64,000 bases of DNA from Lachnospiraceae bacterium UBA5899 (lineage in GTDB: Bacteria > Bacillota > Clostridia > Lachnospirales > Lachnospiraceae), in contig DJEL01000057.1 of NCBI GenBank assembly GCA_002432425.1, positions 13,400 to 77,399 on the forward strand. Reading direction: 5' to 3'. This document shows positions 44,204 through 52,832 of this stretch, piece after piece. Positions within the stretch are counted from its first letter, which is position 1. Every line of letters starts with the position of its first letter. Below the pieces are notes generated by a model, which was not told the DNA's origin, did no database searches, and saw only the letters and a list, made by a program, of their open reading frames with translations. The translations under genes were made by a program, and so were the position numbers.

Positions 44204-45211
44204 TTATAGCTGTTCCAGTTCTTTCCGGTATGTGTAAGCATCCTCCGGACGGTCCAGCTTCCGGCAGCACTCCACTAATTTTTCCAGCGGTTCTCTTTCC
44301 TTTTTCTTAAGGCAGAGAATGGCTTCCGTTTCGTAGTGGGCATTGTAATACCAGAGTACGGCTTCTTCATAATCGCCCTTGGAAAAATAATACTCGCCGA
44401 TTTCAAAGCATACTTCAGAGCAGCCGCCCAGTACCACGGACTTTAAGGCATACTTGAAGAAATTGTCGGTGTCTTTTCTCTGCCGTTCCGCAGCGACCGC
44501 CACCGCCAGCGCTTCCTTCAGCTCCTCTTCGTCCTCCGCCGTGTCCGCTATCTGCTCAAAATAATCCGCCGCCTGCAGGAAATCTTCTTTTCCGCCGGCA
44601 ATAAACAGCTCCTTGGCATACATGTTTTTCAGTCTCTTTGAGAGGGACTCACCTCTTTTTATCAGTCTTTCAAATGCGGCAAAATCCCTGCCGGTATGTA
44701 AGCTCTCCGGTTTGTGCTGGATGCTGATGTCGCTGTCATACACAACGGGACTGGTTGCCACGGTTTCATGAATGGCGCCTTCCCAGATAAAGCCTCTCAC
44801 CCTCTTAAACAGCTTGGGGCGGTACTCTTCGTCGTAGTTGTAAACCGTGCCGTAGGAAAGCTGGTTGGCATATTTCATCTGCACAATTTCGATTTCCGGC
44901 AGAAGCACCTGCTTTAGGCGCATGAATTTTTTTCGGTTTTCTTCATTGATTTCCTCGTCCGCATCCGCCGAATAAATATAGTCGCAGGTTGCCTTGGAAA
45001 AGGCGAAGTTTCTTGCTTTCGCAAAGTCGTCCACCCAGGTAAAATCGTAAATTTTCGCACCGGGATAGGAGGCTGCGATTTCCTTCGTCCGATCCGTGGA
45101 GCCGGTATCCACGATAATCATTTCGTCCACCAAATCCCTGACGCTGTCCAGGCATCTTTTCAGGACTTTTTCTTCATTTTTCACTATCATGCAAAGACTG
45201 ATGGTTATCAT
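44204..45211 (-). CDS. Glycosyltransferase family 2 with C-terminal TPR-like helices
   Basis: Residues 1-230 form a GT-A glycosyltransferase domain: ISLCMIVKNEEKVLKRCLDS, IIVDTGSTDRT and the metal-binding SADADEE. Helical repeats (about 235-335) follow, as in SunS-type and Clostridial glycosyltransferases that act on proteins or cell-surface polymers. The acceptor is unknown. It lies upstream of the surface-protein gene on the same strand, which makes that protein a conceivable partner, but the intervening promoter-like spacer argues for separate transcription. Confidence 0.85.
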   Translation of the reverse strand: MITISLCMIVKNEEKVLKRCLDSVRDLVDEMIIVDTGSTDRTKEIAASYPGAKIYDFTWVDDFAKARNFAFSKATCDYIYSADADEEINEENRKKFMRLKQVLLPEIEIVQMKYANQLSYGTVYNYDEEYRPKLFKRVRGFIWEGAIHETVATSPVVYDSDISIQHKPESLHTGRDFAAFERLIKRGESLSKRLKNMYAKELFIAGGKEDFLQAADYFEQIADTAEDEEELKEALAVAVAAERQRKDTDNFFKYALKSVVLGGCSEVCFEIGEYYFSKGDYEEAVLWYYNAHYETEAILCLKKKEREPLEKLVECCRKLDRPEDAYTYRKELEQL

Positions 45212-45299
45212 AGACCGTCCTCCCTACCATTCTGTTTCGGTAAAAGATTTATCGGCATGCCTGCCCGCAAACTTAACCGCCGCAGGACTTCCATTTTTT

Positions 45300-45902
45300 T
45301 TACAGGGCACCGTAAGCCGCCTTTAGGATTTCCACGCAGCCGTCGATACCGAATTTGCTACGGTCCAAAACCATATTGTAGTTGGCGATGTCGCCCCATT
45401 TGTAATCCGTGTAGGCGTTGTAGTAATTTTTCCGCTGTTTGTCGGTTTTCTTCATCAGCTCCAGTGCGCTTTCCCTGTCCAGATTATAATGCGCCGTCAC
45501 ATTTTCCACTTTGGTTTCCTTGTCGGCAATGACAAAGACGCTTAAAAGCTTATCGTTGTTACGCAGAATATAATCGGCGCCGCGTCCTATGATGACGCAG
45601 GGACTCTTGGCTGCCATATCGTGGATGATTTCCTTCTGCACCCGGTACAGTTCCTCGTTGACCGGAATTTTTTTCAGGGAATACTTGGCATTGTTTTCGT
45701 CCGTAAACTGATACCAGCGGGTGCCCACCTTTTTCTCATCCACTTCCAGTAAATCCTCGTAGGCTGCACCGCTGCGCTCCGCCGCCATTTCAATAATTGC
45801 CAAATCGTAAAAAGGGATGTCCAGTTCCTCCGCCACTTTCTTTCCAATTGCCCTGCCGCCGCTGCCGAACTGACGGCTGATGGCTATTACCTTGTTTTCC
45901 AT
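45300..45902 (-). CDS. Cytidylate-kinase-like family protein
   Basis: This 200-residue P-loop protein has a Walker A-like SRQFGSGGRAIGKKVAEEL and IIGRGADYIL, and belongs to the cytidylate kinase-like branch (distinct from Cmk). Its substrate is unknown. It begins 13 bases after the ABC ATPase gene and so is the probable last gene of that operon. Confidence 0.85.
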   Translation of the reverse strand: MENKVIAISRQFGSGGRAIGKKVAEELDIPFYDLAIIEMAAERSGAAYEDLLEVDEKKVGTRWYQFTDENNAKYSLKKIPVNEELYRVQKEIIHDMAAKSPCVIIGRGADYILRNNDKLLSVFVIADKETKVENVTAHYNLDRESALELMKKTDKQRKNYYNAYTDYKWGDIANYNMVLDRSKFGIDGCVEILKAAYGAL

Positions 45903-45915
45903 ATGCTCACCTGCC

Positions 45916-46698
45916 TTATTCCACTACATCCTTGGTAAATACCATGTTTACAAATGCCTTGGTTCTTTCGTTCTGCGGATGGTCAAAAATCTGTTCGGGC
46001 GGTCCCTGCTCAATAATGGAGCCTTCTTCCAGAACCACCACTTTGTCCGCAATACTCTTGGCAAAGTTCATTTCATGGGTCACAATCACCATGGTCATAC
46101 CGGATTTTGCCAGTTCCTTCATAACCTTTAAGACTTCTCCTACCATTTCCGGGTCCAGTGCGGAAGTCGGTTCGTCAAACAGCATAACCTTGGGCTTCAT
46201 GGCAAGCGCTCTCGCAATGGCAATACGCTGCTTCTGGCCGCCGGATAAGCTGGAAGGCATGACATTGGCTTTCTGGGGAAGTCCTACCTTACGGAGAAGT
46301 TCCTCGGCTTCTTCCCTGGCGTCCGCCCTGTTCTCCTTTTTCAAATCCATGGGCGCCATCATGATATTCTGGATGACCGTCTTATGTCCGAACAGGTTAA
46401 AGCTCTGGAACACCATTCCCACCTTCTGGCGCATGGCATTTAATTTCTTTTCCTCCATGGGCACGGACTTTCCGTTTTTCATGGTGCGTCCTATGTATTC
46501 GCCGTCAATAATAATGGTGCCGTCCTGATATTCCTCCAGGTAGTTTATGCTCCGAAGGAGAGTACTTTTACCGGAACCGGAAGGCCCGATGATAACCACC
46601 ACTTCGCCTTCTTCCACATCCAGATTTATTTTTTTCAGCACATGATGGGCACCGTAGAATTTTTCCAAATCATGAATTTCAATCATTTTTTTGCTCAT
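45916..46698 (-). CDS. Polar amino acid ABC transporter, ATP-binding subunit
   Basis: Walker A GPSGSGKST, signature LSGGQKQR, Walker B VMLFDEPTSALD and H-loop VTHEMNFAK identify the GlnQ-type family. It starts inside the permease gene's stop (four-base overlap), downstream of the binding protein and permease genes. All three belong to one importer. Confidence 0.95.
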   Translation of the reverse strand: MSKKMIEIHDLEKFYGAHHVLKKINLDVEEGEVVVIIGPSGSGKSTLLRSINYLEEYQDGTIIIDGEYIGRTMKNGKSVPMEEKKLNAMRQKVGMVFQSFNLFGHKTVIQNIMMAPMDLKKENRADAREEAEELLRKVGLPQKANVMPSSLSGGQKQRIAIARALAMKPKVMLFDEPTSALDPEMVGEVLKVMKELAKSGMTMVIVTHEMNFAKSIADKVVVLEEGSIIEQGPPEQIFDHPQNERTKAFVNMVFTKDVVE

Positions 46699-47369
46699 TC
46701 CAATTCCTCCCCGGTTCTTAATTTCTTCTCAAGCACCTTGCCGATTACACCAAAGATGTTGTTTAAGATGTAATATAAAATCGCCACGAAAATATAAACC
46801 TCCATGGTTTTGAAGTTCTTTGCAATCAGAGTGTTTGCCTGACGGAACAGTTCGGCAACCGTAATACAGGAAAGCAAAGAAGAGTTTTTGGTAAGAGAGA
46901 TTAACTCGTTGGTAAGAGGCGCCAGCATACGCCGGAATGCCTGGGGCAATACGATTTTACGCATGGTCTGTCCCTGGGAATACCCCAGGGAACGGCCGGC
47001 TTCCATCTGCCCTTTATCAATGGAAACAATGGCACCGCGGATAACCTGTGATACATAAGCACCACTGTACATACCCAGTGCAATAATGCCGCAGACCCAG
47101 TCCTTCGTGTCAATATGGAAGAGAATGGGCAGACCATAGTAAATAAGCACAAGCTGTACTAACAGGGGCGTGGAGCGAAACCAGGAAAGATAGATTTCAG
47201 CAACAGTCCTGCATACTTTTTTCTTTGACAACTGACCGAAGGCCACTATCAGCCCAATCAGCATACTCAACACAAATCCGGTAATCGTATAAAAAACGGT
47301 TGCGGCAAGACCTGTCATTAAAAAAGAGAAATTACCGTTTCTGAATACCACTAAAAAATCCATAATCAA
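46695..47369 (-). CDS. Polar amino acid ABC transporter, permease
   Basis: About five hydrophobic segments and the EAA-type loop MEAGRSLGYSQGQTMRKIVLPQAFRRMLAPLTNELISLTKNSSL characterise the HisM/GlnP family. The frame starts with TTG at 47369, seven bases after AAAGG; an ATG follows at 47363. It is coupled to the ATPase gene and 48 bases after the binding protein. Confidence 0.95.
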   Translation of the reverse strand: MIMDFLVVFRNGNFSFLMTGLAATVFYTITGFVLSMLIGLIVAFGQLSKKKVCRTVAEIYLSWFRSTPLLVQLVLIYYGLPILFHIDTKDWVCGIIALGMYSGAYVSQVIRGAIVSIDKGQMEAGRSLGYSQGQTMRKIVLPQAFRRMLAPLTNELISLTKNSSLLSCITVAELFRQANTLIAKNFKTMEVYIFVAILYYILNNIFGVIGKVLEKKLRTGEELE

Positions 47370-47417
47370 TACCTAACCTTTCCCACACCGCTGCCAGTCC
47401 GCTGTGTTTCTTATTTT

Positions 47418-48257
47418 TTATTCTCCGAAATACTTGGCAGAGATTTCATCGTATACACCGTTTTCCTTGATGGCTGCCAGTGCGGCATTCATTTCATCCA
47501 GAAGCTCGGTGTCTTCTTTACGGATACCGAAACCGTAAAGTTCTTCGGTTACCGGGTAGTCCAGAACCTTTACCTTGTCAGACTGGGAAGCGTAAACCAT
47601 GGCTGCGGGTCTGCCGGTGATAACGGCATCTGCCTTACCGGATTCCAGGGACATGAACATTTCGTTGTTGGTTTCTACTTCCACTCTCTTGATATCCGGA
47701 TAGTTCTCTTCCAGATAGGTTACGGACTTGGTACCTACCTGAACGGCTACCTTCTTATCCTTTAAGTCATCAATGCTTGTTACGGAATCGTCATCCTTCA
47801 GCACCATAATGGAAAGACCGCCGGGATAATAGGTATCGGTAAAGTTGATGCTCTCTTTTCTTTCATCGGTGATATACATGCCGGATGCAATGACATCAAA
47901 CTTCTTGGCGATTAGTCCGGGAATAAGTCCCTTGAAATCAGTGTTTACAAACTGTACGTCATCATAGCCCATTTCGGCGCCCAGAGCTCTCATCAGGTCG
48001 ATATCAAAGCCCGTGTATTCATCGTTCTCCACATACTCAAACGGCTGGAAGGTTGCGTCGGTACCTACATACAAAGTACCCTTGCCTCCGGTGGTTGTTT
48101 CTGCTGTGCTTTCTCCTGCCGTTGTTTCCTCGGAAACGGTGGATTCTGTTTTACTTTCTGCGGGAGTGCTTTCCTTCGGTGCTGCGCTGCCGCCGCATCC
48201 TGCCAGGGCTCCCATAACCATAACTGCTGTCAACATTGCGATAATTTTTTTCTTCAT
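47418..48257 (-). CDS. Amino-acid ABC transporter substrate-binding lipoprotein
   Basis: A lipoprotein signal with lipobox LAGC ends at Cys21; a Ser/Thr/Glu linker leads to an SBP_bac_3 domain (LYVGTDATFQPFEYVENDEYTGFDIDLMRAL, FKGLIPGLIAKKFDVIASGMYITDERKE). The start at 48257 is set by AAGGAGG; the frame extends to 48299 through the attenuator stem. Ligand is unknown; the linked hydrolases suggest an N-acyl or N-formimino amino acid rather than a plain one, which is inference. Confidence 0.93.
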   Translation of the reverse strand: MKKKIIAMLTAVMVMGALAGCGGSAAPKESTPAESKTESTVSEETTAGESTAETTTGGKGTLYVGTDATFQPFEYVENDEYTGFDIDLMRALGAEMGYDDVQFVNTDFKGLIPGLIAKKFDVIASGMYITDERKESINFTDTYYPGGLSIMVLKDDDSVTSIDDLKDKKVAVQVGTKSVTYLEENYPDIKRVEVETNNEMFMSLESGKADAVITGRPAAMVYASQSDKVKVLDYPVTEELYGFGIRKEDTELLDEMNAALAAIKENGVYDEISAKYFGE

Positions 48258-48296
48258 AGTTTTGTCCTCCTTCAAGTAAAATGACTTTGCTATATA

Positions 48297-48336
48297 CAAA
48301 AAAAGCGCACAGATTTCCCATCTGTACGCCTTTGTA
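48297..48336 (-). terminator. Terminator or attenuator between the deaminase and ABC genes
   Basis: On the minus strand GGCGTACAGAT pairs with ATCTGTGCGC around GGGAA and is followed by TTTTTTTGTAT. It stands 40 bases before the binding-protein gene, downstream of the amidohydrolase, so it could limit readthrough into the transporter. Its 5' ACAAAG and 3' TTTTTTTGTAT resemble those of the hairpin in front of hutD. Confidence 0.8.
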
Positions 48337-48365
48337 CCAAATTAACCGTCAGCTCATTTGCTGCT

Positions 48366-49700
48366 CTATACACTCTGGAATTTTTTCATCAGTTTCTTTA
48401 CTCTGTCTGTTACCATTTCTTCCGAAAGAGTATCCATATACCCTCTGTCCACGGTTGTCCTGCCGTTTACCACAACCTTGCGGATAGCGGTGGGCTGCAT
48501 GGAATATACAATATTGGGAAGAAGCTGTTCGTAATTGTCAAACATGGGCTGCATGGAGAAATCGTTCAAATCGAGTCCCACCAAATCTGCCCGGCAGCCT
48601 TCTTTGATTTCGCCGATGGGCAAATCTAAAATCTTTCCGCCGTTCTTTGTACCGAAATCAAATGCCACATCGGAGTCAATGGTGAGGGCGTCCAGCTTGT
48701 CCGCTTTCTGTAACAGGGATGCCATACGCATTTCTTCAAACACGCTGATACGGTTGTTGCTGCACGCGCCGTCCGTACCGACGCCGATGGTCACACCGTT
48801 CTTCACCATTTCCTTTATATTGGTAACGCCGTCCGCCAAGAACATGTTGCTGGACGGACAGTAGGCTAAGCTTGCCTTTTTGTCGCAAAACAGCTTCAGC
48901 TCGTTTTCATCCAGCCAGACCGCATGAACGGCAACCATTTTGTCGCCTAAAACTCCGATTTTATCCAAGAGTTCCACCGGTCTTACACCGAACTGTTTCT
49001 TCACATCCTCCACTTCAAAGGGTTCTTCCGCTACGTGGATATGGAACTTGGTGCCGAGTTCTTTTGCCAGTTCAAATCCCGCCTTTACCATATCCGTGCT
49101 GGCTGCATGCAGGCTGTGGGGTGCGGGTAAAATATTGGTCATGAGGCTTTCGCTTCCGTTGTACTTTTCCGCCAAATCCCTTATGTTGTTTACGGCGGTG
49201 TCAATGCTTTCCACATAGCCCGCCGGAGCGCCTGTCCAGTCGTACATGGTTCTTGCCAGCACCAGCCGGATGCCCACGTCTTTTGCCGCCTGCACAATGG
49301 CCTCGTCACTTTCTTTTCCGTCGTTGTGCACATAAAAGAAATCCGAAACAGTGGTAACACCGCATTTCATCATTTCCGAAAAAGCAAAGGCGGAACCGGT
49401 ATACAAATCGTCCGGGGTTAAAATCGGAGAATACTTATATAACGCCTGATCCCTCCAGGTTAAAAACGGCTTTCCCACCGCCAGTCCGCGAAGCAGGCTC
49501 TGGAAGCAGTGGTTGTGGATATTGATGGTGCCGGGCACCATTGCCATGTCCGTCCAGTATTCAATGCCTTCCTTCGGATACTGCTTTTTAATAGTACTGA
49601 GACGTCCGATTTTTACAATTTTTCCGTCCTGTATGACAACCGCAGAACCGGTCAGAATTTTTCCGTCCTGTAAAATGACCTTCGGTGCAATAATTCTCAT
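48366..49700 (-). CDS. HutF/SsnA-like amidohydrolase (aminohydrolase)
   Basis: This metal-dependent deaminase-type enzyme has NIHNHCFQSLLRG (metal HxH), FHIHVAEEP, the metal His in AVHAVWLD and IGVGTDGACSNN. TWRDQ and DFFYVHND are shared with HutF formimidoylglutamate deiminase, while GTDGACSNN is closer to the chlorohydrolase/SsnA group, so the exact substrate is open. The ATG at 49700 has AGGAAGGA upstream; the frame goes on to 49727. It follows the M20 gene by 26 bases. Confidence 0.85.
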   Translation of the reverse strand: MRIIAPKVILQDGKILTGSAVVIQDGKIVKIGRLSTIKKQYPKEGIEYWTDMAMVPGTINIHNHCFQSLLRGLAVGKPFLTWRDQALYKYSPILTPDDLYTGSAFAFSEMMKCGVTTVSDFFYVHNDGKESDEAIVQAAKDVGIRLVLARTMYDWTGAPAGYVESIDTAVNNIRDLAEKYNGSESLMTNILPAPHSLHAASTDMVKAGFELAKELGTKFHIHVAEEPFEVEDVKKQFGVRPVELLDKIGVLGDKMVAVHAVWLDENELKLFCDKKASLAYCPSSNMFLADGVTNIKEMVKNGVTIGVGTDGACSNNRISVFEEMRMASLLQKADKLDALTIDSDVAFDFGTKNGGKILDLPIGEIKEGCRADLVGLDLNDFSMQPMFDNYEQLLPNIVYSMQPTAIRKVVVNGRTTVDRGYMDTLSEEMVTDRVKKLMKKFQSV

Positions 49701-49726
49701 GTATATCCTTCCTTTCCGTTCTTCCA

Positions 49727-50992
49727 CTATCTTACATCCAGCATTGCGTCCAGCCGCAGGATGCTTGCCAGAAGCACATTTCCCGCTACTTCTATGTCCT
49801 CTATCCGGGTGTACTCCTCGGCGCAGTGGCTTTTGCCGTTTACACTTCGTACAAACAACATGCCTGTTTTCGTAAGGTTCGTCATATGTACCGCATCGTG
49901 TCCTGCCATGCTCACCAGCGATACCGTCTTTTTCTGAAAAGGCTTGGTTTCCTCTGTCAGAACTTTTTGTATCAGGTCGCTCATCACAACGCCGTCCTGG
50001 TTTAAGTTGATTTCCCGTGTAAGGGAAACGCCCCTTTCTTTTTCTATGCCTGCAAATTCTTCTGTTACCTTCTGTAAAAATGCCTGCTTTTCTTCTTCAC
50101 AGGATGTCCGGATTTCCATAATAAAGCTGACCGAATCCGGTATGATGTTGGCGGAATTGGGTTTTACATCCAGCTTGCCCACCGTTGCCACGATGTGGGT
50201 CTTTCCAAACTCCCTGGCAATTTTTTCAATCGCCAGCACACATTCACTGGCAGCTGTCAGCGCATCCTTCCGGTACGGCATGGGTGTGGTTCCCGCATGA
50301 TTGGCTTCGCCCTGTACGGTAACAATCTCCCGGTAAATACCGGTGATGGATTTTACCGTTGCCACGGAAAGCTTTGCATCGTCCAAGTTGCGGCTCTGTT
50401 CAATATGGCACTCGATAAAAGCGCTCATTTCCTTATCCGTCATCCTGTCTTCTTTCAGCCGGGATAAATCGCCGCCCGCCCTTTTTATCGCCTCCGGCAG
50501 CGGCATGCCGCTATAGCAGTCCGTTGCGGAAAGGAGCATCTCCTCCGGTATTTTTCCGGTAATGCTGCGGCTTCCCATGGTGGAAATGGAAAAGGGATTG
50601 GGTTCTTCTGCGGTAAACATCAGCACCTCGTAGGGGTGTCTTAACCAGATGCCGTTTTCCAGAATGCACTGCATTACTTCCAGTCCCAACAAAACGCCCA
50701 TGGCCCCGTCATATTTGCCGCCGTTCGGCACCGCATCGTGGTGGGAACCGATGACTAATTTTTTTAAGTGCTCCGTACCGGGAAGTACGGCGTGGATATT
50801 GGCAATGGCGTCCGTATGGACCTTGGCTCCCAGCTTTTCTGCGTAATCCGTCAGCCATTTTCTTGCCTGCAAATCCGCTTTGCTTCCGATGGAACGGTCT
50901 ACGCCGCCGTTTGCGTTCAGTCCAAACTGTGCCAGTTCTTCGATATTCTGTTTCAGCCTTTCTTTGTTTACCCTAAGCTGCATACCCATCAC
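49727..50992 (-). CDS. M20 amidohydrolase of the hydantoinase/carbamoylase (AllC/AmaB) type
   Basis: The family cleaves N-carbamoyl, ureido or N-acyl amino acids. Metal ligands are in GSHHDAVPNGGKYDG, FTAEEPN, HIEQS and GKSHCAEE; the dimer-arm motif NHAGTTPMPYRKDA and SMAGHDA are kept. Two spots differ from the usual consensus: GSHHDAV for GSHLDTV and EEPN for EEGxRF, hinting at an altered substrate. Start: GTG at 50992, with ATG at 50989 and 50983 as alternatives; none has a strong ribosome binding site. Confidence 0.9.
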   Translation of the reverse strand: MMGMQLRVNKERLKQNIEELAQFGLNANGGVDRSIGSKADLQARKWLTDYAEKLGAKVHTDAIANIHAVLPGTEHLKKLVIGSHHDAVPNGGKYDGAMGVLLGLEVMQCILENGIWLRHPYEVLMFTAEEPNPFSISTMGSRSITGKIPEEMLLSATDCYSGMPLPEAIKRAGGDLSRLKEDRMTDKEMSAFIECHIEQSRNLDDAKLSVATVKSITGIYREIVTVQGEANHAGTTPMPYRKDALTAASECVLAIEKIAREFGKTHIVATVGKLDVKPNSANIIPDSVSFIMEIRTSCEEEKQAFLQKVTEEFAGIEKERGVSLTREINLNQDGVVMSDLIQKVLTEETKPFQKKTVSLVSMAGHDAVHMTNLTKTGMLFVRSVNGKSHCAEEYTRIEDIEVAGNVLLASILRLDAMLDVR

Positions 50993-51070
50993 CCGCTTTC
51001 TTTCGCAGCCGCTGTTTTTTCTTTAGTTGCTTTATTTCTTTTAGTTGCTTGCTTCGGATATTTCCGTGTT

Positions 51071-51913
51071 TTATACCCGGTAATAGGTATCGTTTTCTTT
51101 CTCGTAGGTTTCCAGCCTGTTCAGCCGCTCCTCCAGGTTTTCTATCTGACCGGCAATGTCCCGTACCAGGTAGTTCAGAAGCACGGTTACCGTTCCGTAA
51201 CAGTCGAAAATGGATGTGGAGGAAACCGGCACTTCTATATAATAGGAAGAATGCGGTATCAGGGGACTTAACATACTGTTGGTCATAAGCCCGATTTCAA
51301 ATCCCGCTTTATGCAGGGCGGCAATTTCCGTTATCAGGATGTTGGGGTACCGGGGAAACATAATGGTAAAAATAAAGGTATCTTCCGGCTTCTCCAGTAT
51401 CAGGTTGTTCCATTCGGGGCTTCCCGGCAGTACAATCTGCACATTGTCCCGGATTTTGGAAAGCATGTAATGTATCTGGTCTAAGAGGGTGGCGGAAATT
51501 CTTGCCGACAGCAAAACGATTTTTTTCCGGTCCGTCATCGATTTTACTATCTTGCGGTAGGCTTCCCCGGAAACAATTTCCGTCAGCCGGTTTAAGTTTT
51601 CCTGTTCCACTTCTATCATGCGTGCCAGGTCGGCGTGTTCCTCGCGGATATTTTTCAGCCGGTCCGGTGCGGAAAGCGGTTCGTAAATGCTCTCCTTCCA
51701 CTTTTTGGAGAATTCGCTGTATCCGGCAAAACCCAGCTCGTTGCAGAATCTTGTGACGCTGCCCTGGCTGACGCCCGCCCTCTTTGCCACCTCCGTGGCA
51801 CTTAACATTCCCACACTCACCCAGTTTTCTTCCATGAAGGTTCCTAACTTATGAAAGGTATTGGATGAATGGGAAACCCTTGCTACCTGCTTTCTGAACT
51901 CCTGTGCTGACAC
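51071..51913 (-). CDS. MurR/RpiR family transcriptional regulator
   Basis: An N-terminal RpiR-type HTH (VSVGMLSATEVAKRAGVSQGSVTRFCNELGFAGYSEFSKKW) is followed by a SIS-like domain (KIVLLSARISATLLDQIHYMLSKI, VQIVLPGSPEW). RpiR proteins normally bind sugar phosphates, but some control amino-acid genes; here it sits in an amino-acid locus. The GTG at 51913 lies one base after the hutD stop; an in-frame start at 51985 would need 71 bases of overlap with hutD and is less likely. Confidence 0.88.
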   Translation of the reverse strand: MSAQEFRKQVARVSHSSNTFHKLGTFMEENWVSVGMLSATEVAKRAGVSQGSVTRFCNELGFAGYSEFSKKWKESIYEPLSAPDRLKNIREEHADLARMIEVEQENLNRLTEIVSGEAYRKIVKSMTDRKKIVLLSARISATLLDQIHYMLSKIRDNVQIVLPGSPEWNNLILEKPEDTFIFTIMFPRYPNILITEIAALHKAGFEIGLMTNSMLSPLIPHSSYYIEVPVSSTSIFDCYGTVTVLLNYLVRDIAGQIENLEERLNRLETYEKENDTYYRV

Positions 51914-51914
51914 C

Positions 51915-52496
51915 TTATTCCACCCTCTCTGCCGGTCCCGGCAAACCGGTAATTCCCACATGAATGATTCCGGGATTTTCTTCATCGCTTATGAGCTTTA
52001 CCACTCCCGGCTGCCCGGTTACCATGGCAAGCTGCCCTCTTTTTACTATGGTCTGTTCCAGCCGGAAATCATCTTCTTTGCTATAGAAGAAATCCATGCC
52101 CACCGTCTTTTCAAAGACCGCCTTTCCGGTTTCCGAAATGACCTTTACAAAGCTCTTACAGTTTTGATACATAACGTTAAAGTCCGTGGCTTTTCCGTGG
52201 CTGACCGTTTCCCATTCGCCTTCAAATGCATGGGGTTCATAAGGTTGTAACGTAACCGGAACGCCCTTGCCGTGCTGCAGAACCATGCTGCCGTTTAATA
52301 AAAGAATTTCCCGGTGGATGTCCGGCAGCCTCGTAAAAACGGAGGTTTCGTCCTCCACCGTAGCGGAGCTGATGCGGAAAAGGAAATTCCTCTCCTTATA
52401 GGAAGCATCCTGCGGATACAGATACATTTCCGTGGTCTTTCCCCCCGACCAGACAGAAGTGGAAAATTGGGATTCGTCTATGATTTTAATTTCCAT
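51915..52496 (-). CDS. HutD family protein
   Basis: The 193-residue cupin-like protein has STSVWSGGKTTEMYLYP, FLFRISSATVEDETSVFTRLPDIHREILLLNGSMVLQH, typical of HutD/Ves. HutD occurs in histidine-utilisation operons and is thought to limit the level of a hut intermediate. The ATG at 52496 has GAAAGGAA upstream and is chosen over 52523. It is the first gene after a strong promoter and an attenuator-like hairpin. No hutH or hutU is in the window. Confidence 0.88.
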   Translation of the reverse strand: MEIKIIDESQFSTSVWSGGKTTEMYLYPQDASYKERNFLFRISSATVEDETSVFTRLPDIHREILLLNGSMVLQHGKGVPVTLQPYEPHAFEGEWETVSHGKATDFNVMYQNCKSFVKVISETGKAVFEKTVGMDFFYSKEDDFRLEQTIVKRGQLAMVTGQPGVVKLISDEENPGIIHVGITGLPGPAERVE

Positions 52497-52524
52497 GCTC
52501 TCGCTTCCTTTCTTCCGTATCATA

Positions 52525-52562
52525 CAAAAAAGACGCCACGATACTTGTTCGTGACGTCTTTG
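52525..52562 (-). terminator. Attenuator-like hairpin in the hutD leader
   Basis: On the minus strand GACGTCACGA pairs fully (one G-U) with TCGTGGCGTC around ACAAGTA, followed by TTTTTTGTAT, all between the promoter and the hutD ribosome binding site. As a terminator in the leader it must be overcome for the operon to be expressed. The approximately 20 bases before it leave little room for a competing RNA structure. Confidence 0.82.
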
Positions 52563-52579
52563 TCCTTGTTTATGGGTGT

Positions 52580-52608
52580 ATTATATTTCCACTTATTTTC
52601 TTTGTCAA
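52580..52608 (-). promoter_or_regulatory. hutD operon promoter
   Basis: On the minus strand a perfect TTGACA (52603-52608) and TATAAT (52580-52585) are 17 bases apart. Such a strong promoter followed by a terminator fits attenuation control. The adjoining stretch 52609-52753 is AT-rich with nothing else I can identify. Confidence 0.88.
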
Positions 52609-52753
52609 TAGAAAAATGATAATTTCATCAATTTTATTTTTAGGATTGATATTTTCATCATTTCAGTACGCGCCGGACTGTTTATTTCGGAAAAATTTCT
52701 CTGTATTATGCTTTTATATGCTTTATTTTTTCTGTTCAAATTTGGAATTTGGG

Positions 52754-52782
52754 TTGTAGTTTTGGAAGAAACAAGCTATAAT
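52754..52782 (+). promoter_or_regulatory. Promoter of the 38-residue membrane protein gene
   Basis: TTGTAG at 52754-52759 and TATAAT at 52777-52782 are 17 bases apart, with the small ORF beginning 51 bases after the -10. Confidence 0.75.
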
Positions 52783-52832
52783 ATGGGTTAGAAATGATGT
52801 GTACAGGTTTATAGAAAGGCATAGTGATTACA

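Noticed and set aside
48366..49700. Calling the deaminase hutF outright
   Set aside because: It shares HutF motifs but also the TDGACSNN form of SsnA and chlorohydrolases; substrate assignment needs a tree.
51914..51985. N-terminal extension of the RpiR regulator
   Set aside because: It would overlap hutD by 71 bases in another frame; hutD is well conserved there, and a GTG directly after its stop gives a normal RpiR N-terminus.
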